A stretch of 64,000 nucleotides of DNA from assembly GCF_902362185.1 (NCBI RefSeq), contig NC_044498.1:13822065-13886064 (forward strand). Direction: 5' to 3'. Position numbers and translations under genes: made by a program. This document shows positions 1 to 14,635 of the stretch, piece by piece (position 1 is the first letter of the stretch; every line of letters starts with the position of its first letter). The stretch comes from Chanos chanos (taxonomy: Eukaryota > Chordata > Actinopteri > Gonorynchiformes > Chanidae). The notes under the pieces are model-generated. The model was not told the DNA's origin, ran no database searches, and worked only from the letters and a program-made list of their open reading frames with translations.

Positions 1-202
1 TACACAGACACAGATACACACACATAGTGCTGGACAGCACTGTCTGGTCTCTGCTGTAATCCTACATTACATAACAGGTCTGGGATGGCAAGCCAGTCCA
101 GTCATTTAAAAAGATGGACGTGAGACACGTGGTAGACAAAGCAGAGCTGGTAACACAGGAGGGGTAAGCAGAATGGGAAACGGAGCCTCAGAGATTCCTT
201 AC

Positions 203-2903
203 GTTATCTCGTTGTTCGAAGTCCACCGAGCTGGAGACTGAGGTGAGACGCTCGTAACGATCTGGAGTTTCAGAATGTAAGGCAGAGGCCACACTGGGAG
301 AGGACGAGAGTGAGAAAAAAAAAACAACAACAGTGAAGCACAGTGCTACTGGACCTTCCGTGAGGGATTTTTGGTTGTTTGGTTATTTATGTTATTTTTT
401 TGTGTGCGTGGTTTTGGTGGGGTTGACGGCAAAGTGTTGGAAAGGATTGAGGGCTAGAGTTGTTAAACCTCTCAGTGTTCCAGCACTCAGACATGCAGAT
501 CTAGGTCATATTCACATCTTAAGATGGGAGGTGAATTAAGTATTTAGAACGCAGCACATGAATCTATAACAACTCATAAATCCTTGAGAAGTCACATGAT
601 GTTGCTGAAATACTTCAAACATTTTTGACATTTGAAACTAGTTGGCTACTGTAACAAGATGTATTGAAAATGTATTTTTAAATAAACTAGAGGGCCAACA
701 ACAACAACAACACAAAAAAAACAGATAACCACTCCACAGATACAATTTTAAGCGCTTATCAGGTTTTTTTTTCCCTATGTAGTCAAGCACATATGCACTA
801 GGCTGTCAGAATTCCACACGGTTCTATTAGTCTGGTAAAAAGCTGAGGATCACATGGGGTTCTCTCTGACTGACAGGTCCATTAGCCGAGTTGGAGAGAA
901 GACAGACCCTGAACTGCGTGCTGGGACCCTCTGAGGTGTCAGAGCAGAACGATTTCAAGAATCAGGAATCTTCACGCAAGCTGTTTTTCCTTTGCGTTCT
1001 TTATCTGAAGCTGCATGCCTCAGTGCTTACTGGATTGAGGGTCTCACCTACTATCAGTGATGTCAGGAGAGCAGATCAAAGGAAATTGTGAAAATGCTGC
1101 ACAGTTGCAAACCCAAATGGCTAATTTCACCCTGGTGAATTAAATCTTACCATTATCAAGTGATGAAAAAATAAAGTCAAGTGATTCACATATAATCTGC
1201 AACCCTGTTTGTTTCTCATTCTCGGAAAGTCTATAACTTCTTCAAATAAGCTGTTAAATTGCTGTAAGCAATTCTTGAAAGTTACACATTAAAATGACTT
1301 GCTTTCATTAGTGTTGAAAGAGTGCGAATAATAGTTATTATCCTACTGAAAATTATGCATAAGCTGGAGCTACAAGTTGTGCTCAGTGATGTGAATAGTC
1401 ATAAAAGTAGAGCGCTATATCAGATATTCAAATGATTTCTTTCCAGGGGCACACTACAAAGGGCTCATGCAGTGTTTTGCTGAAGAATTATGTTAATGTT
1501 GATATTAACAGAGAATAGTGTCTGGTCTTTTGAGTGTCCCCAAAGCAAAAACAGCTCGGTAGGTTTTACTGAAAACTAAATAATCCATGTCAAGACACTG
1601 TAGTGAGCAGCATGCCAGTGGGAAAAACCCATCCTTAATATGACTAATGTGATTTTTGGTAATTAAGATAATACCGATAAGGACAATGCAGACACTGTTT
1701 TGTAAGTAAATCAGAGAAGAGTCAGGAACTCCCTATTACAAAACTGTGTGAGCAGAGGTTATTTACATCTACCATCCTAAGGGGAAAACTACCACACATA
1801 GACTACATTATCCAAATTTCCACAGAGCACACACAGGGCCACAGACCATGACAACTGGGGTGGAAACAACCTCAAAACTTTCTAAGAAGGGTATGTGGCT
1901 CTACCACAGTCCACGTTGACGGCTTTCCTTAAGACAAGTGCTAAGGTCACAGACTGACAGACAGGAAAATCACTGGCTCTGTAGCTATTCTTTTACCTCC
2001 TCACAGGTTCATAGTTATCCCTTTCTTTTCGCCTACTGTGGTCAATTCACACAGGTGTCAAAGGAGACGCATGTATGAGACAAGAGATTCATAACACATA
2101 TGCATTAGGAGGACCTACGGGGAGTGAGGTGGTTAAAACAGACAATGCAGAGTACACACAGGAGGAAAACCCAAAGCCAAGTGAGGCAAGGCACGCGTGG
2201 TATTAATGTAAAAACGTCAAAGGTAAGGCATTCAAAGAATCTGTAAAAGATATCAGTATCAGACTCCCCACCAAGCAGTCTCCAATCACAAAATCCTCTC
2301 TCTCTCTCTCACACACACATGCACGCACACACACACAGAGGCTTCAAAGAGTAAGAAAGTTAGTTCAATAGTGATTAGTTCAGTGGTATGAAGAGAGGAA
2401 GAAGGATCAGAGTCAAACCAATCAGGAGTCAAATCAAAGAGGATCAGAAAAACACCAAAAGGCATAAAAAAACATACTATTCCCGTTCCTCCAAGCCGCT
2501 GAATCTTTTCTTCTGTCTTGGGAATGGGGAAAAAAAAAAGAGGGAGAAAAAAAAATAAATGAGCCTGAAAGGGGACAAATTCATTATAATCAGCATGTCA
2601 CACTTATCAGCTGGTATTGGCAAAACATTAGCGGGGGAGTGAAGTATGTAAAATCCCTTTTCAGTAACAATGAAAGAGGAATCGGCACATGGTGGTAAAT
2701 GGCTGTTTTTTTTTTTGCAAATTTGGAATCAGTAATACTAAGTGATCCTTTTCTGCCATGGATACAAATGATTTTAGCTCCTTCTTATACTAGGTAACTT
2801 AAGAGTAATGCACCTAAATATATTGTGACTTCTATATAGGGACATACCATGCGTAGTCAGGTCAGCCATGCAGTGGAGCCTGTCAAAGGATACAATCTAC
2901 ACC

Positions 2904-2936
<33 letters not shown>

Positions 2937-5900
2937 ACTATTACTACTACTACTACCACCACTACCACCATTTTTAGTTGAGTGGAATGAGAAACAACTG
3001 TCCAAGTGTCTTTTAAAAGTATTATACATTCCTTTCAATCTCTTAGGACACTGCCCAGCTTATAACCCTTTTTTTAAACACATATGCTATGCTTAAGAGG
3101 CTCAGGACCACTGTTGTGGAGAAATCCCTACTCTGAAATAGTCAATCATATGAGACAAAAAGAGAAATAAAACGTACTCATTTACCCTGTGAACCCTGCA
3201 CTTCCTCTCACAGGGCGCACACCATTGTGAAATGAGGAATTAATTTACTGGAAATTAAAGTACCAGAGATTCTACATTTAGAGTGTTTGTCATACAAATC
3301 TTGGAAGTCATACAGACATGGTGAACTGTCTATGAATATACACTGTACATAAGAACAAAAAAAACCCGGACCAAACAAACAAACAAAAAAAACAACCAAA
3401 GGGTGGTCTGATGTATTTAAAACTTATAAACTGAATTTAGACAGTAATTACAAACCCACAGTTAATAAAAACCTAAACATTTTTGCACATCTGGTATTTT
3501 ACAATATCTAACTGGCCAGTTCATATACAGTGCCTGCCAAACATTATGAAGTATATTCATACTGAACGTTTAAAAAAAAATAAAATATGGAGGCTGTGCA
3601 CCAAGAGACTTGCATGTCAAATGAGATGTTGTTGTTCGGTTTATTTCTGTGAAATACCAATGAGCAATAGGACCAGGTCAGTCAATGCAATGTGGAACAG
3701 AATGACATCAAGTGTAAAACTAGGGTATTTCCGATGACTGTCCTCCATCACTGTGAAGTAAATCAGGCAATAGGGAGTGTAGGCACTGAAATAGCTTAGC
3801 AAATCCTCACCGTGCACAGGAAGCAGAACCCAAGAAGAAAACTGTCCATGAAACAGTTTGGTTTATGGAAACTGATGGCTTTTATGACTGTGGTTTAATA
3901 CACCTACATCCTTGGCAAAGCCTTATCAGAAGAAGACTGAGGAAATGAGTGAGGTTTGGTTTGCTCATTTGCAGCAGGATAATTGCCACGGCAAAAAGAG
4001 AAGGAGGAAATTAAAATCTCAAACTTGGCAGGGAAATGCTGAAATGCGTAGGAGACCAGACTTAGAAAGCAGTATGTCTGTCTACAAAGCTATATTTGCC
4101 CCAAACCAGCTTCTTCTCCAGAAAGAAGTCTAGAATATTCTAAAAGGAAAATGTACCTAAATTTCGAAGTTTATGGACAATATCTGATTCAAGGCCTTAC
4201 TGATTTTTAAAAAAAGACCTATAATGATGTACAAACATTAAAGCAAAGGTGTGATCATACTAGCTTCATAGAGCATAGAACTCCATGAGACTAGACTGTT
4301 ATTCTGACACTGATGGTATTCTGCATTCTGCAGATGAAACCCACTGGGACCACTGATGGCATCTGAACAATAGACATAGTTAATATCATCTTACAGAGCT
4401 GAATATTTTAAAGGTTTAATCACAGACAAGAGTATCTGTTCAGTATCTGTAGTTATGCAAAAAAAAAAAAAGGTTTTGTGAAAACCATCCGTTCACTCCA
4501 ATACGGTTCCATGTCATTTCGTTTGGCTTTTTAATGGCCTTTCAAGGTCTCTGTAGAGTTGTCAGTGATTAGGAGAGATAAGGTGATGTGAAGTCAGACG
4601 TCAGCACAGGCAGAGTGCTGAGTCTGGAGCTGAGCTGTGGGATACAGGAATCTGGGTTAGGAAGTTCCCCAGATCACCCAGGCTGTTATCCCCTGTTTAC
4701 TCAACTGTCATTCAAAACCAGACAGATACAGAGCCTAGGAATAGAGTCTGAATCAACCTAACATCGTCATCATCATCATCATCATCATCATCATCAACCA
4801 CCATCATTACCATTTCTCCCTCTCTTTCTCCAGCTTCTCAAATTCCTAATCTCTCCTACGCTGATTTATTCTTAAACCAACTGTGAGTGTTAATCACTAC
4901 GAAGTATGCATTATTTATATAGCTTTACTTATCTGGGACAAACAGAGATGGGATCCATACAAAGGATCACACACACACACACACCATCAGACTGCACTGT
5001 TAGTGGTCATTCAATGAATAGAGAGGAAAACACCTGAGTCAAGAAGACTAGTGCGAGACTAGCAAGCTCTGCTCAAAAGATTTATCCTTACAGGATGGTC
5101 AGCTAAATGCCTTTTCGGTTAAAGGCTAGGTTTTTTTTTTTTTCAAATTCAGATCAATCAACTGTTGAATTGCTCTGTTAAAAGCAAAGTACTCTTCAGG
5201 GTAAGCTTTGTCAGCGAACAGGTAATGGTCGAGCTGTAATTTATGGCTTTCAGTGTAATCTTATTGGAACAAAGCAAATAAAAATCAACGATCAGAAACA
5301 CAAACCCCCTGAAAATAGAACAACCCTGTGCTGCTTTATGTAACTGGCTGGTCTGAAGATTGTAGATCAAAATTCTTAAGCACCCAATGGAGTTTTATAA
5401 AGCTTAAATTAATATTCATATGTCTGTATAATTGGTGATATCTAAAGAGTCATGATAACAGTCATTAAAACAAGTGCAAAAACTGGTTATGACTTCACGA
5501 AACAATAGTTACATACATGGGGCAGCTCATAAACATGAATACAGTATTTACCCCATTTTAGTAATCAATGCCAGAGCAGCAAAGTGGAAGCAGAAATCAT
5601 GAGACTGATAGAATGGGGGAATGCCAAGTTGTCCAATGGACAGACAGCCCTTGTGCTGTGTCCTTACCTGTCAGCATCCGTCACCAGCGCCAGCCTCCCA
5701 TAATCCCAGGCCACTTTTCGCAAGATGGAGAAGACAAAGAGAAGAACCTGTAAGAAGAGCAAGTGAGAGAGAGATTAGTTAAACATCAGGGGATTATGTG
5801 GCTACCTTTCTTTTTCTCCATTATCTCAGTGTCAATTATATCATTCAGATAAGCAAATTATGAAAAAAACAATAGGTAGGCCCTTTAACTGCTTGTAGGT

Positions 5901-7189
5901 GAATGCAGATCCATGGGGAAAAATCTGTTAAGAAAGAAATGTTACATTATGAGAACAATGGATAGTGTAAACCAAGAGATCCTTACTTCATTCCATCAAG
6001 TTCATGTGGTTTCGATCATCTGGACATATTTAAGAAGAAAGGACCTTCTGCACTAATTAACAATTGTTTGTTTAAATGTGTTTGTTTCAGGTGGGTCAGT
6101 GGGTCAGGCTAGGCTGCTAGCGAGCACGGACAGAGCGATGACTACCAAGGGAAAGCATACAGTGCATTTATGAAGGAGACCCCCCTCTCCCCTCCCCCCC
6201 CTCCCCGCTTTACAATCCACTCATGTGAATATCTCTATGGCGAGACTATCTAGGTCAATCCATTGTCCCAGTGGTCACACAGCAGTATGGATTTTTCCCC
6301 TCATACAGATATAAACAATGTCGTTGTGCTGGATTGTTGAAACTGGAGTTTTAATACCGTTCCCTAGTCTAATCTTTGCCATGAAACATACTCATCAGGA
6401 CATAAAAAGTGATGTTGAGGTGAAACATCTCACTGTCTTCAAAACATTTAAACATAGGTTCAAGATCATCATATGAGAAGCTGGGTGTTTGACACATACC
6501 GCAGTCTGTGATAACTGAATTTAAAAATTCTAATGTTAGCTGGAAACAATGACAACACACAGGGTCAGTATCTGAATAAGGCATAATTACACTTCACTTG
6601 TTGGAACTAAAACATCAGGACAATGTGAATATTTCACACAACAAGTAGAAAAGACTGATTAATTGTGTATTTTCCATAATTCTATAAGCTTCATTCTGTA
6701 ACCCCAGTAGATCCGTTACTTTCAGCTTTTGAAGCCTATTAAGGTTTTAGAGACAAATAGAAATGCAATGATCTGATTTCAGAGGCTTGCATTCTGACTG
6801 GCAATTAAATGACTTGCATGTTGATTTCAAAAAGAAAAGCTTGTTGAAATCTAACACATTTCCATATGGAAACCCAGCCATCGTAGCTAGCAGAATGCAT
6901 CAATGCCCCGAAACAGAGGTAGTTTAAGAACAGTTAAAAAAAAAAAGGGGTGAGGTGGGGGGGGGGGGGGGGGGGGGGGTTATGTAAAAAGGTACTCACT
7001 AGGAAGCACATAAAATCGAGGGCAAGGACAGTGGGCACGCCTCCGAAGGGCAGGCCCTGCAGCACGGTGCTGCGGATGCGTGCGGAGTAGCAGTAGTCCT
7101 TGGAGGTGTTGCTGTAGGCCTCTTCTATCCTCATTGTCACAGTCTGAGAAATCTCTGAGCATGCTCACTGCCGCATCCTGCGTGAGAAC
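203..7189 (-). CDS. tmem63b: TMEM63B-type mechanosensitive cation channel, 5' part (continues past left edge)
   Basis: TMEM63/OSCA proteins are multipass membrane cation channels gated by stretch or osmotic change. Four exons are recognisable on the minus strand: 7189-7000 (ATG at 7134), 5747-5668, 2516-2478 and 261-203. The first encodes an extracellular N-terminus with an NTS glycosylation sequon followed by CYSARIRSTVLQGLPFGG and the start of transmembrane segment 1. The second continues with VLLFVFSILRKVAWDYGR and LVTDADR. The 39-nt exon gives QKKRFSGLEERE, the same length as the human segment at that place. The fourth gives RYERLTSVSSSVDFEQRDN. The first exon has a strong pyrimidine-rich acceptor before 7189 and a GTGAGT donor after 7000. 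The wording fits TMEM63B better than TMEM63A or C. A short exon expected between 2478 and 261 (YVASAMHG-like, about 32 nt) was not found. An upstream in-frame stop precedes the chosen ATG, so the start is fairly secure unless an upstream coding exon exists. Confidence 0.9.
2905..2970. repeat. (CTG)n then (CTA/CCA)n trinucleotide tract
   Basis: About ten CTG units followed by degenerate CTA and CCA units, inside a tmem63b intron. It is not in a coding exon. Confidence 0.9.
4768..4796. repeat. (CAT)n microsatellite
   Basis: A run of about ten CAT triplets in a tmem63b intron. Confidence 0.9.
6957..6979. repeat. Poly-G run close to a tmem63b donor site
   Basis: 23 consecutive G on the plus strand (poly-C on the transcript), starting about 20 nt inside the intron that follows the first tmem63b coding exon. 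The exact length is prone to sequencing error. Confidence 0.9.
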
Positions 7190-8001
7190 CTGCATGGAAC
7201 AGAGGGAAGGACGGAGAGCGGTTTCAATGAGCTGCCTGCTATTCCTGTTTGAAAGCATTAGGTTGCCAGGGCCTTGCCAAGATTCTTATTTTTTTAAGTG
7301 TCACAAGCTATGGGGCAAAAATGTGCTAAGTCATCTTTAGCTAGTAGCTGGACATCATGTTCACACATTAATTGATCCTTGATACCATCATCGGGCCTAT
7401 ATCACACTGAGTGAGGGGAGATATTAAACATTTGCTATATCATGACAAAAATTCAGTTTGACAGGGATTTCAAGCTCTTTCAGTCTTTTGATGACTAATG
7501 GCAATGCCAGTCCACAGAATCCTATATCTTCAATCTGGGCTATTGCTACACCTACACACAAGTGCTTTATGAACTGATGCAACAGTTTAAGTCCCTTGTG
7601 ACTTGACAAAACACTTAATGCTACTCCACATTGCCAGTAAGGATGTTAGCCTTTCCAAAAAACTAACAGTTTTGGCTTCAATGTGACATTGATCTGATTT
7701 CTTTACATATGTGACATAAATGTGACATAATACACGCCTGATCTTTGTCCGAAGAACGTAACGTAAACACAGCATGACGCACAGCCCGAAACCTACATGA
7801 AGTACCCCAGATATTCTGCTGTGTCCTAGTGCAATACTGAGATCAGTGCTGTGGAAACATGATCCACCCCTTGGCACCATTTTAAGGGGCATTATCTCCA
7901 CTTCACTAACAACGTGATTGGCCAAGACTCTCGCTATACCTCCTGGCTTTGAAAGAGAGTGAGAGGATGAGAGAGAGATAAAGGGAAAAATAAAGAGCAT
8001 G

Positions 8002-8005
<4 letters not shown>

Positions 8006-8072
<67 letters not shown>

Positions 8073-8207
8073 AAGTGAAGGGGAAAGAGAGATGGTGGGT
8101 GGGCCGAAAGGAAACAACACAGACTGAAAAGAGGAAGCAGGAAGGGGGAAACAGAGGGTACAAGGTGTGGATAAGGCAAGAAGAGCAAGAGTAAACGAGA
8201 CTTAAAG

Positions 8208-8270
<63 letters not shown>
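8006..8270. repeat. Two long (GA)n tracts separated by about 140 bp
   Basis: Pure AG/GA runs at about 8006-8070 and 8213-8270 flank purine-rich sequence. The overlapping Leu-Ser-rich minus-strand ORFs are products of the repeat and are not genes. Confidence 0.9.
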
Positions 8271-8276
<6 letters not shown>

Positions 8277-8933
8277 CGCTTGGCTGCAGTCACACTGCGG
8301 CAGATGGCTATGCTAGACTGTGCTCTCCCACTGTCACAGTCAAGCCCCTCTCTCAGTGTACACAGGGCACAGAGGTCTGAATGGGCGAAACAGACTGAGG
8401 AGAGAGCCAGCTGCAAGTGCACACAGCCCTACAGGGTAATCTCAAACCTAATAGGAGGAAAACCAGGGGGTGTCCACAACAGGGTCTGTTACAGTTGCCA
8501 CAGCAAACCATCCAAAAACAAAATCTAAAAAGACTTTGTAGCGTTAAGGAGTTACCCATGTTGATGAAATTTAATCTTTTGATTTCTCAGGTCTGACTTT
8601 GGTTGGGTCTGAACCAACACACACACAACATTTCGCTCAAAAAAGTCCAAAAGGATATTGCTGTAGGGCAAGAGAAGACAGCCAACAAGCCCCAGCTAGC
8701 CAGGCAAAGTGCAAGATACTCAGGAAAAAAAACAAGCAGCTCTGCTCTTATCCAGTCCATAAAAAGGACATGTCACTGGAAAATCCCCACTCTGCTCTCT
8801 TCAGAAGCATTTTAAAACCTCAAGATAAAAATAATCATTCTGAAATTACAACCAACGGAAAATAAGATATTAGCTGTTGGTTATTTATTAGGTGTTGGTT
8901 ATTTGATAATAAGAAATAAGATGCTGGTTATTT

Positions 8934-8976
8934 GAATGAATGAATGAATGAATGAATGAATGAATGAATGAATGAA
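8934..8976. repeat. (TGAA)n tetranucleotide repeat
   Basis: About ten tandem copies of GAAT/TGAA. Confidence 0.9.
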
Positions 8977-11203
8977 AAGAAAGAAAATTCACAGACTCCT
9001 TGATGTGGAGATGTGTCCCAGCAAGCTCTCGGGCACTGGTTAAGACAGAAAGGAAAATTAGAAGAGTACAGCAAAGTCTGTGAGAAAACCTTACTGGCAT
9101 TCACAACAAAACCAAAACCTGAAATACTCAGCCAAAGCTCTCCTGGAGCAAACTCAAGAACAAACAGGTAAATGTTCCTGAGTGGTAAAAAAAAAGGAGC
9201 CCTTCCTAAGCAAAGCAAACTTGCTAGAGATTTCGCCCTCGTTCAGATTTTTAAATGCTTCCGAAACTACTTCCTTTAAATCTGTAGTCAAGAGGCATGA
9301 TTCACATTAAATAGCTGTAGTTCAGTTCTGAATGTGAAACACACATTCATGGATAGAGACAGATTTTTGCCTACAAAATAATTCATCCTTGGGTGACCTG
9401 CAGATAAGTGTTACAAAATCCTGAGGGTGAAAAAAAAAACAAAAAAACATGACACAGCAAAATGTAAAACAGGTTCAGTAGGGCATAGAAACTGTGCTCA
9501 TGCCCTGTATCTTCACATTTAAACGCATGCTGACAATGACAGCATCTACATCCATTTCCTAACATTAACACACAGATTAATCAAAAATATCAAACTGGGA
9601 GAACAATACACCTGCTTTATGTTATGAGAATTAACATGATCATGCAGACAAAATTCAGTTTGTTGTTTGTGTCGTGGCATTTCCAGGAAATAAGATCCTG
9701 ATCGCTGATTGTGTACCAGAGCATTTGACTTGAGTGGACTTCTTTATATCATTGTATTGTAAATCTAGAAGACACTTCTTTCATTGTGCCCTCTCGGGAA
9801 TGGATATATGGTTGTTCTGCTGTCTCCAGAGCAGTCAGTCTGACGCAGTTTTGACCGGAACCTTTAGAGTTTGTTTGGATAGGAACTTTAGAGTAACCGT
9901 ATTTGAAAGGCAGCCAATAGGAATTTCAGTGTATGTCTCCACATAGGACCAGAAGCATTACCAATATGCCTGTCCTTAACCATAGCCATTGTATAGCATA
10001 GTCAAATAAATATCTTGGGTTGCTTCCACCCTCTTTTTTTTTTTTTTTTTTTTTGTCATTGCCCCAGTTTCAGCTCTAAATGCAAAAAAATGCAATAGCA
10101 TGGGTTTTTTTTTTTTCTGCTCTAGATGTGTCTCGGGAGGGAAAGATCAGAGAGAGCAACAGTCGGGGGGAAGGGGGGGGTGAAGGAGAGAGTGGGGAGA
10201 GCAGAAAAGGGAGAGAGACAGAGAAGAAGGATGTGGCTGATGTTGGATAGGAGAGAACTGTGTCTAAGCTATAGAAATGTTTTATTCAAAAGATCTTTCC
10301 CGCTACAAAAGACGCAGGACTTCACAAAGGAAATGTGGATTTGGTGAAAGGCAATGCGAGAGGGAGGAAAAGCTCCCTACGCTCAAAATGGACGCAAGAA
10401 CACCGTTATTCCACTCAACCGGCCATAAATAAATATCTAATCTCTATTCTCACCATATTACTACAGCTATCATGACCGTTTTTTGGTATTACAATACAAA
10501 TGTGTACACAAGTGGCACATATCCTTTCCTTTAAACAAAGGCGTGACATTAAGTCCCACAAAAACCCTCACTTGAAAGTTCAGGGAGTTCAGAATCAGAT
10601 ATGACACATGAAGTTTCCCGCTTTTAACTTTTCTGGTCAAATACACTAATCATGTGTCATGACTGACGTGGGCATTAGCGGGTTAATCTAATTTAACGAC
10701 ACGGGCTGCATGGAACTGTTTACACAAAGTGACTTAAATAATGAGGGACCATGGTTATGCATTGTTTTATTTAGCTTGCTTGATGAAAAGCCTGTGGTCG
10801 GTCTTATGAGTCCAAATGTAATTATGAACCATCCTGCTAAGTCCATGTGAGAAGTAATTTCAGCACAGTTAAACAGTCTTCCAGCCACATTCTTCCAAAT
10901 CATGACAGGAAGGATCTCATTAAAAGACAGAAAACCCTGAATGTGTGTCTCTAATGCATCAGAACTATAGCACAGAAGTGAACTGGATAATTTAGTGTGC
11001 TGGAACTCCAGTTACGTTGTAATTATATAATATAGAGTTATTGGAAGTACTATGAATCATACATTAATATTTCTGCAGAATTTGCAATATAACCGCGCGG
11101 AAAATCCACCAGTGTTCTATTGCACTACAAAAGGGATGAAGGAATATCTTCTGTCCATGTGGGCTTCATTTGATTTAATAGGTGTATGAATGGAGGAGAA
11201 GTT

Positions 11204-11222
11204 GGGGGGGGGGGGGGGGGGG
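11204..11222. repeat. Poly-G run
   Basis: 19 G in a row, with a second run of about 12 G at 11276-11287. Confidence 0.85.
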
Positions 11223-11440
11223 TGAGGGGAAAGGGCAGAGATGAGGCTCTACAAAAAGATAATGAAATGAGATGTGGGGGGGGGGGGAAACCAAAAATGA
11301 GAGAGTATGTAAAAATAATAGGGTAGGTAAAAGAGAGAAGCGAGTATCGATTATTCTGCTTTAGTTTTGTATTGTCTCAGCACAGCACTTCCACAAGACT
11401 CCCAAAATTTGCCACAGGCCTTTGTTCTCCCATATAAAAA

Positions 11441-11442
11441 GA

Positions 11443-11481
<39 letters not shown>

Positions 11482-11490
11482 AGAGAGAGA
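11441..11490. repeat. (GA)n microsatellite, interrupted
   Basis: GA dinucleotides with GGG interruptions. The short ORFs on both strands here are repeat-derived. Confidence 0.85.
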
Positions 11491-14400
11491 AAGGACATAG
11501 CCAAAAAAGCTTGAGTCAAGTATGGAGACTGTTCCAAATACTCTTATACATCTCATGGCAGCACAAACAAGGGCTAAACAGATCATTTCTCCAGAATATT
11601 CTGTTGAATCACAGCAAGCCCTCCTGATAGACAGTATAAAGATTTTCCCATTTGAAGTTTTGTTTGCTATATATTTTCTTACCTAAAAAGACAGATTCTG
11701 CCAAACATTTCTATCATCTGAATTATTTTAATACAGTTTTTGCACTTTCATATTCAGATTAGCCTGCAACTGTTTCATAAGCACAGAACTTAAATTATTT
11801 CCTCAAGAAGTTTACTGGACGTTGGTTGTTGAGGTACATTAATCTATGACATGCAGTGTGGACAAGCGTCAGATTAAATATCTTTCTCAGAGGATATGAA
11901 AAGGTAGTGCTGTATGGCACATTGACAGCTGGTTATAAATCCTGTAGCAGGCTGCTGGCCATTAAGAACCTATTAAAAAGAAGAGCAATTTCAGAGCCAG
12001 GGACTCTCCTGTTGACAGGCTCCATGAGCGAAGCAGTATACAGAGATCATTCTTCACAGAGAAATCTCTGTCCCATAATGCCGCAGGAGATATACGGCTT
12101 CAAACAAACAGGGGATATTGCTTTTATTGCTATTAATCACATCATGGACCAGATTCAAAGAACTATGCACACAATAAAGAGATTCATATTTAACAAAAAC
12201 AATATGAAACTGTCACTGATGGAAAAAAAAAACCTGAGGTCAAGTTACGCTGATGCATTTGACCAGGCCCGTATAATGAGTACAATAACTGAAAAAGACA
12301 AAGAAAAGAAAATGGAAAAAGTCTAAAGGATCCGTCCTTTCTGGGTCTTATGTAAGCTTCTGTAACCTTTTCATCATTGTCCTCTCCTTTTTTATTTACC
12401 CAGGATTTGTTCATCCGCTGTAGGTCTAAGAGTGAACAAAGTAGGAATGCATAAATAGGGGAGTGCTGCTGGTCTGTACATCACTTTGAAACATTTCTCA
12501 GGATTCCAACAGGCAATGTATAGGGTGCCCCATATAGATCTAACACATTTCTACAGTTGCAATTGACATCTGTGCTCCCCTGGTTTTCTTCTCGAGTCAC
12601 TTACGTGAGGTTTTTCTATGGGAAAGAGATTCTTAGATAACACAGAACCTAGAGCGAGAGTCTGCTTTGAGAGGGTAGGAGTCTATTTTAACAAAGGTAC
12701 CGTCAGCACATAAAGAACCAGTAAATATCATAAAAATCAGGGTGGCACCTGAAAAACTCTTGCTGATAAACCTGTTTACACCTGGCATCATGACTCACAT
12801 CTGGTGATGTCGAGAAATAATCTTCCTTACAAAAGTTCATCCCACTTCTTCACCTCCCGTTGTGTAACAGTAAATCAGGATGAAGCACAACTCATTATTT
12901 TCCAGCGACTTCAATATCTTATCTATGGCTAGTTCCATGTTTTGTTCATGGTAAATATAGAAGTAGTCTAACAAACACCACACCATGGCATGGATGGGAT
13001 ATTAAACTTGTCTTTAAAAAAAGTAGATCATTGAGTATGTATCTCTCCAGCCAAGAGAGAAGGCTAAAATATGTGCCGTCAATAAGCCCCGAACACTTAA
13101 AACTTCCTCACATTGATTTGAAAAATTAAGAGATTTCCATAATATCTGTGTTCTCAGTCAAAACATCTGCTAAAATCTTGTGAGACAAAACATTATGTTT
13201 ACTTTTGAGAGATCGAGTTTATCTTGATGTTTGTTTACAGTTAAATTAAGCAGCAGACTCACCCATCCATTCAGGAGATGAGATTTACCCTGTCAACAGT
13301 GGTTCGGAGCTATGCAACACAAGTCTGCGTGACGCAGTTGACGAATAACATATCAAATGGCAACACTGACAGTTTAACACAGCTAGTCTCTGGTGTCAGT
13401 GTGACGGCGTGCAGGGAATCATGCGCCTGCATACGCATTCACGCACCAAGCATTTCAGTTCACTTACTGGTGGAGAGGGTGGTTATCTTAGTCAAACAGA
13501 CACGCAGTGGCCAATGAGGATCAGGAAAAGAGATATGAAATTGGTCCTTATGCTCCTCCAAAACAGTGCATATAATCTACAAATGCTAGTGTAAACAATG
13601 TGGAAAAAAAAAATAAAACACTGACTTTTCAAAGAGCTCATATTTTCCTGAGCAGTTTTATGTCTTCTGGTGTGTCATCCTTTACGCATAAAAATAGATA
13701 ACTGACAACATCAAATGAGTCTTACAATAATAATTCACATCTTGCACAGAAAGCCCATCTACTTATATATTACTAATATAATTGACATTAATTAATATTA
13801 CTAATATTAATATCAACATTGTCAAAATGGTTTGGGGAAATGACAAACCACATACCCCTCCATATCACTTAAACCCTGTGAAAAATGCTGTAGGGGGCTG
13901 TTTTACTGAAGAGGCACCTGTTACTGTGAACAGTTGCTCAGCTGGACATTTAAACAACTCCCTTGCTCTCCGGCCACTAGCTGAGAATAAACCGTGTTCT
14001 TATCTACCCTTATTAGCCAGTAAAGATTTAACCTCATGCAATCACTCTCCGAATGAATGTCAAACTTTCAGTCTACTCACCACGTAGGTAGAAACCAACT
14101 ATTAAATTGGCTCTAAAGGTTAAGCATGGTGAGGAAAAGATATGACTGTGACTTCCAAGGGTGGAGAGGATTACAGTGATCAGACAAAGGAATAGATTCT
14201 ATCATTAGAATTACGCAAGAGGCATTTTGAAACATCTACTGAACAGAACTCTGAGTAAATCAAAGATTTACATACTCTGGCAGTATGACTGTGCGAACAG
14301 TCAATCACTGGAACTCAGCCAGATTATAAGGCAGTTGAGGGCACAGCATGCAGACACAGGGGAAAATGAAGAAGCATTTCGCCATTCTACATTTTGTTGC

Positions 14401-14575
14401 ATTCAGTTATTTCTATATTCAATTATGTCAACTTGATGATAGCGAGATGAAGTGGAACCTAATGCACTCATAAATCTGTAAGTAGATAAATCTTTCCTCA
14501 GACTGGAAACAAATTCAGTGCATTTCAAGAGTGTGTTAAGCTATCCCCTTTACAGTGTGATAAATTCCAAATAGA

Positions 14576-14580
<5 letters not shown>

Positions 14581-14634
<54 letters not shown>
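14581..14634. repeat. (GA)n microsatellite
   Basis: About 27 AG units with one TG interruption. Confidence 0.9.

Positions 14635-14635
<1 letters not shown>

Noticed and set aside
7587-8422. Long minus-strand frames rich in Leu-Ser repeats
   Set aside because: They read through two (GA)n microsatellites; the repeat period keeps the frames open.
11856-12326. 156-codon open frame on the plus strand
   Set aside because: It begins with GTG, not ATG, has no recognisable motif or family, shows Lys/Ile/Asn-rich random composition, and lies in presumed tmem63b intron DNA.
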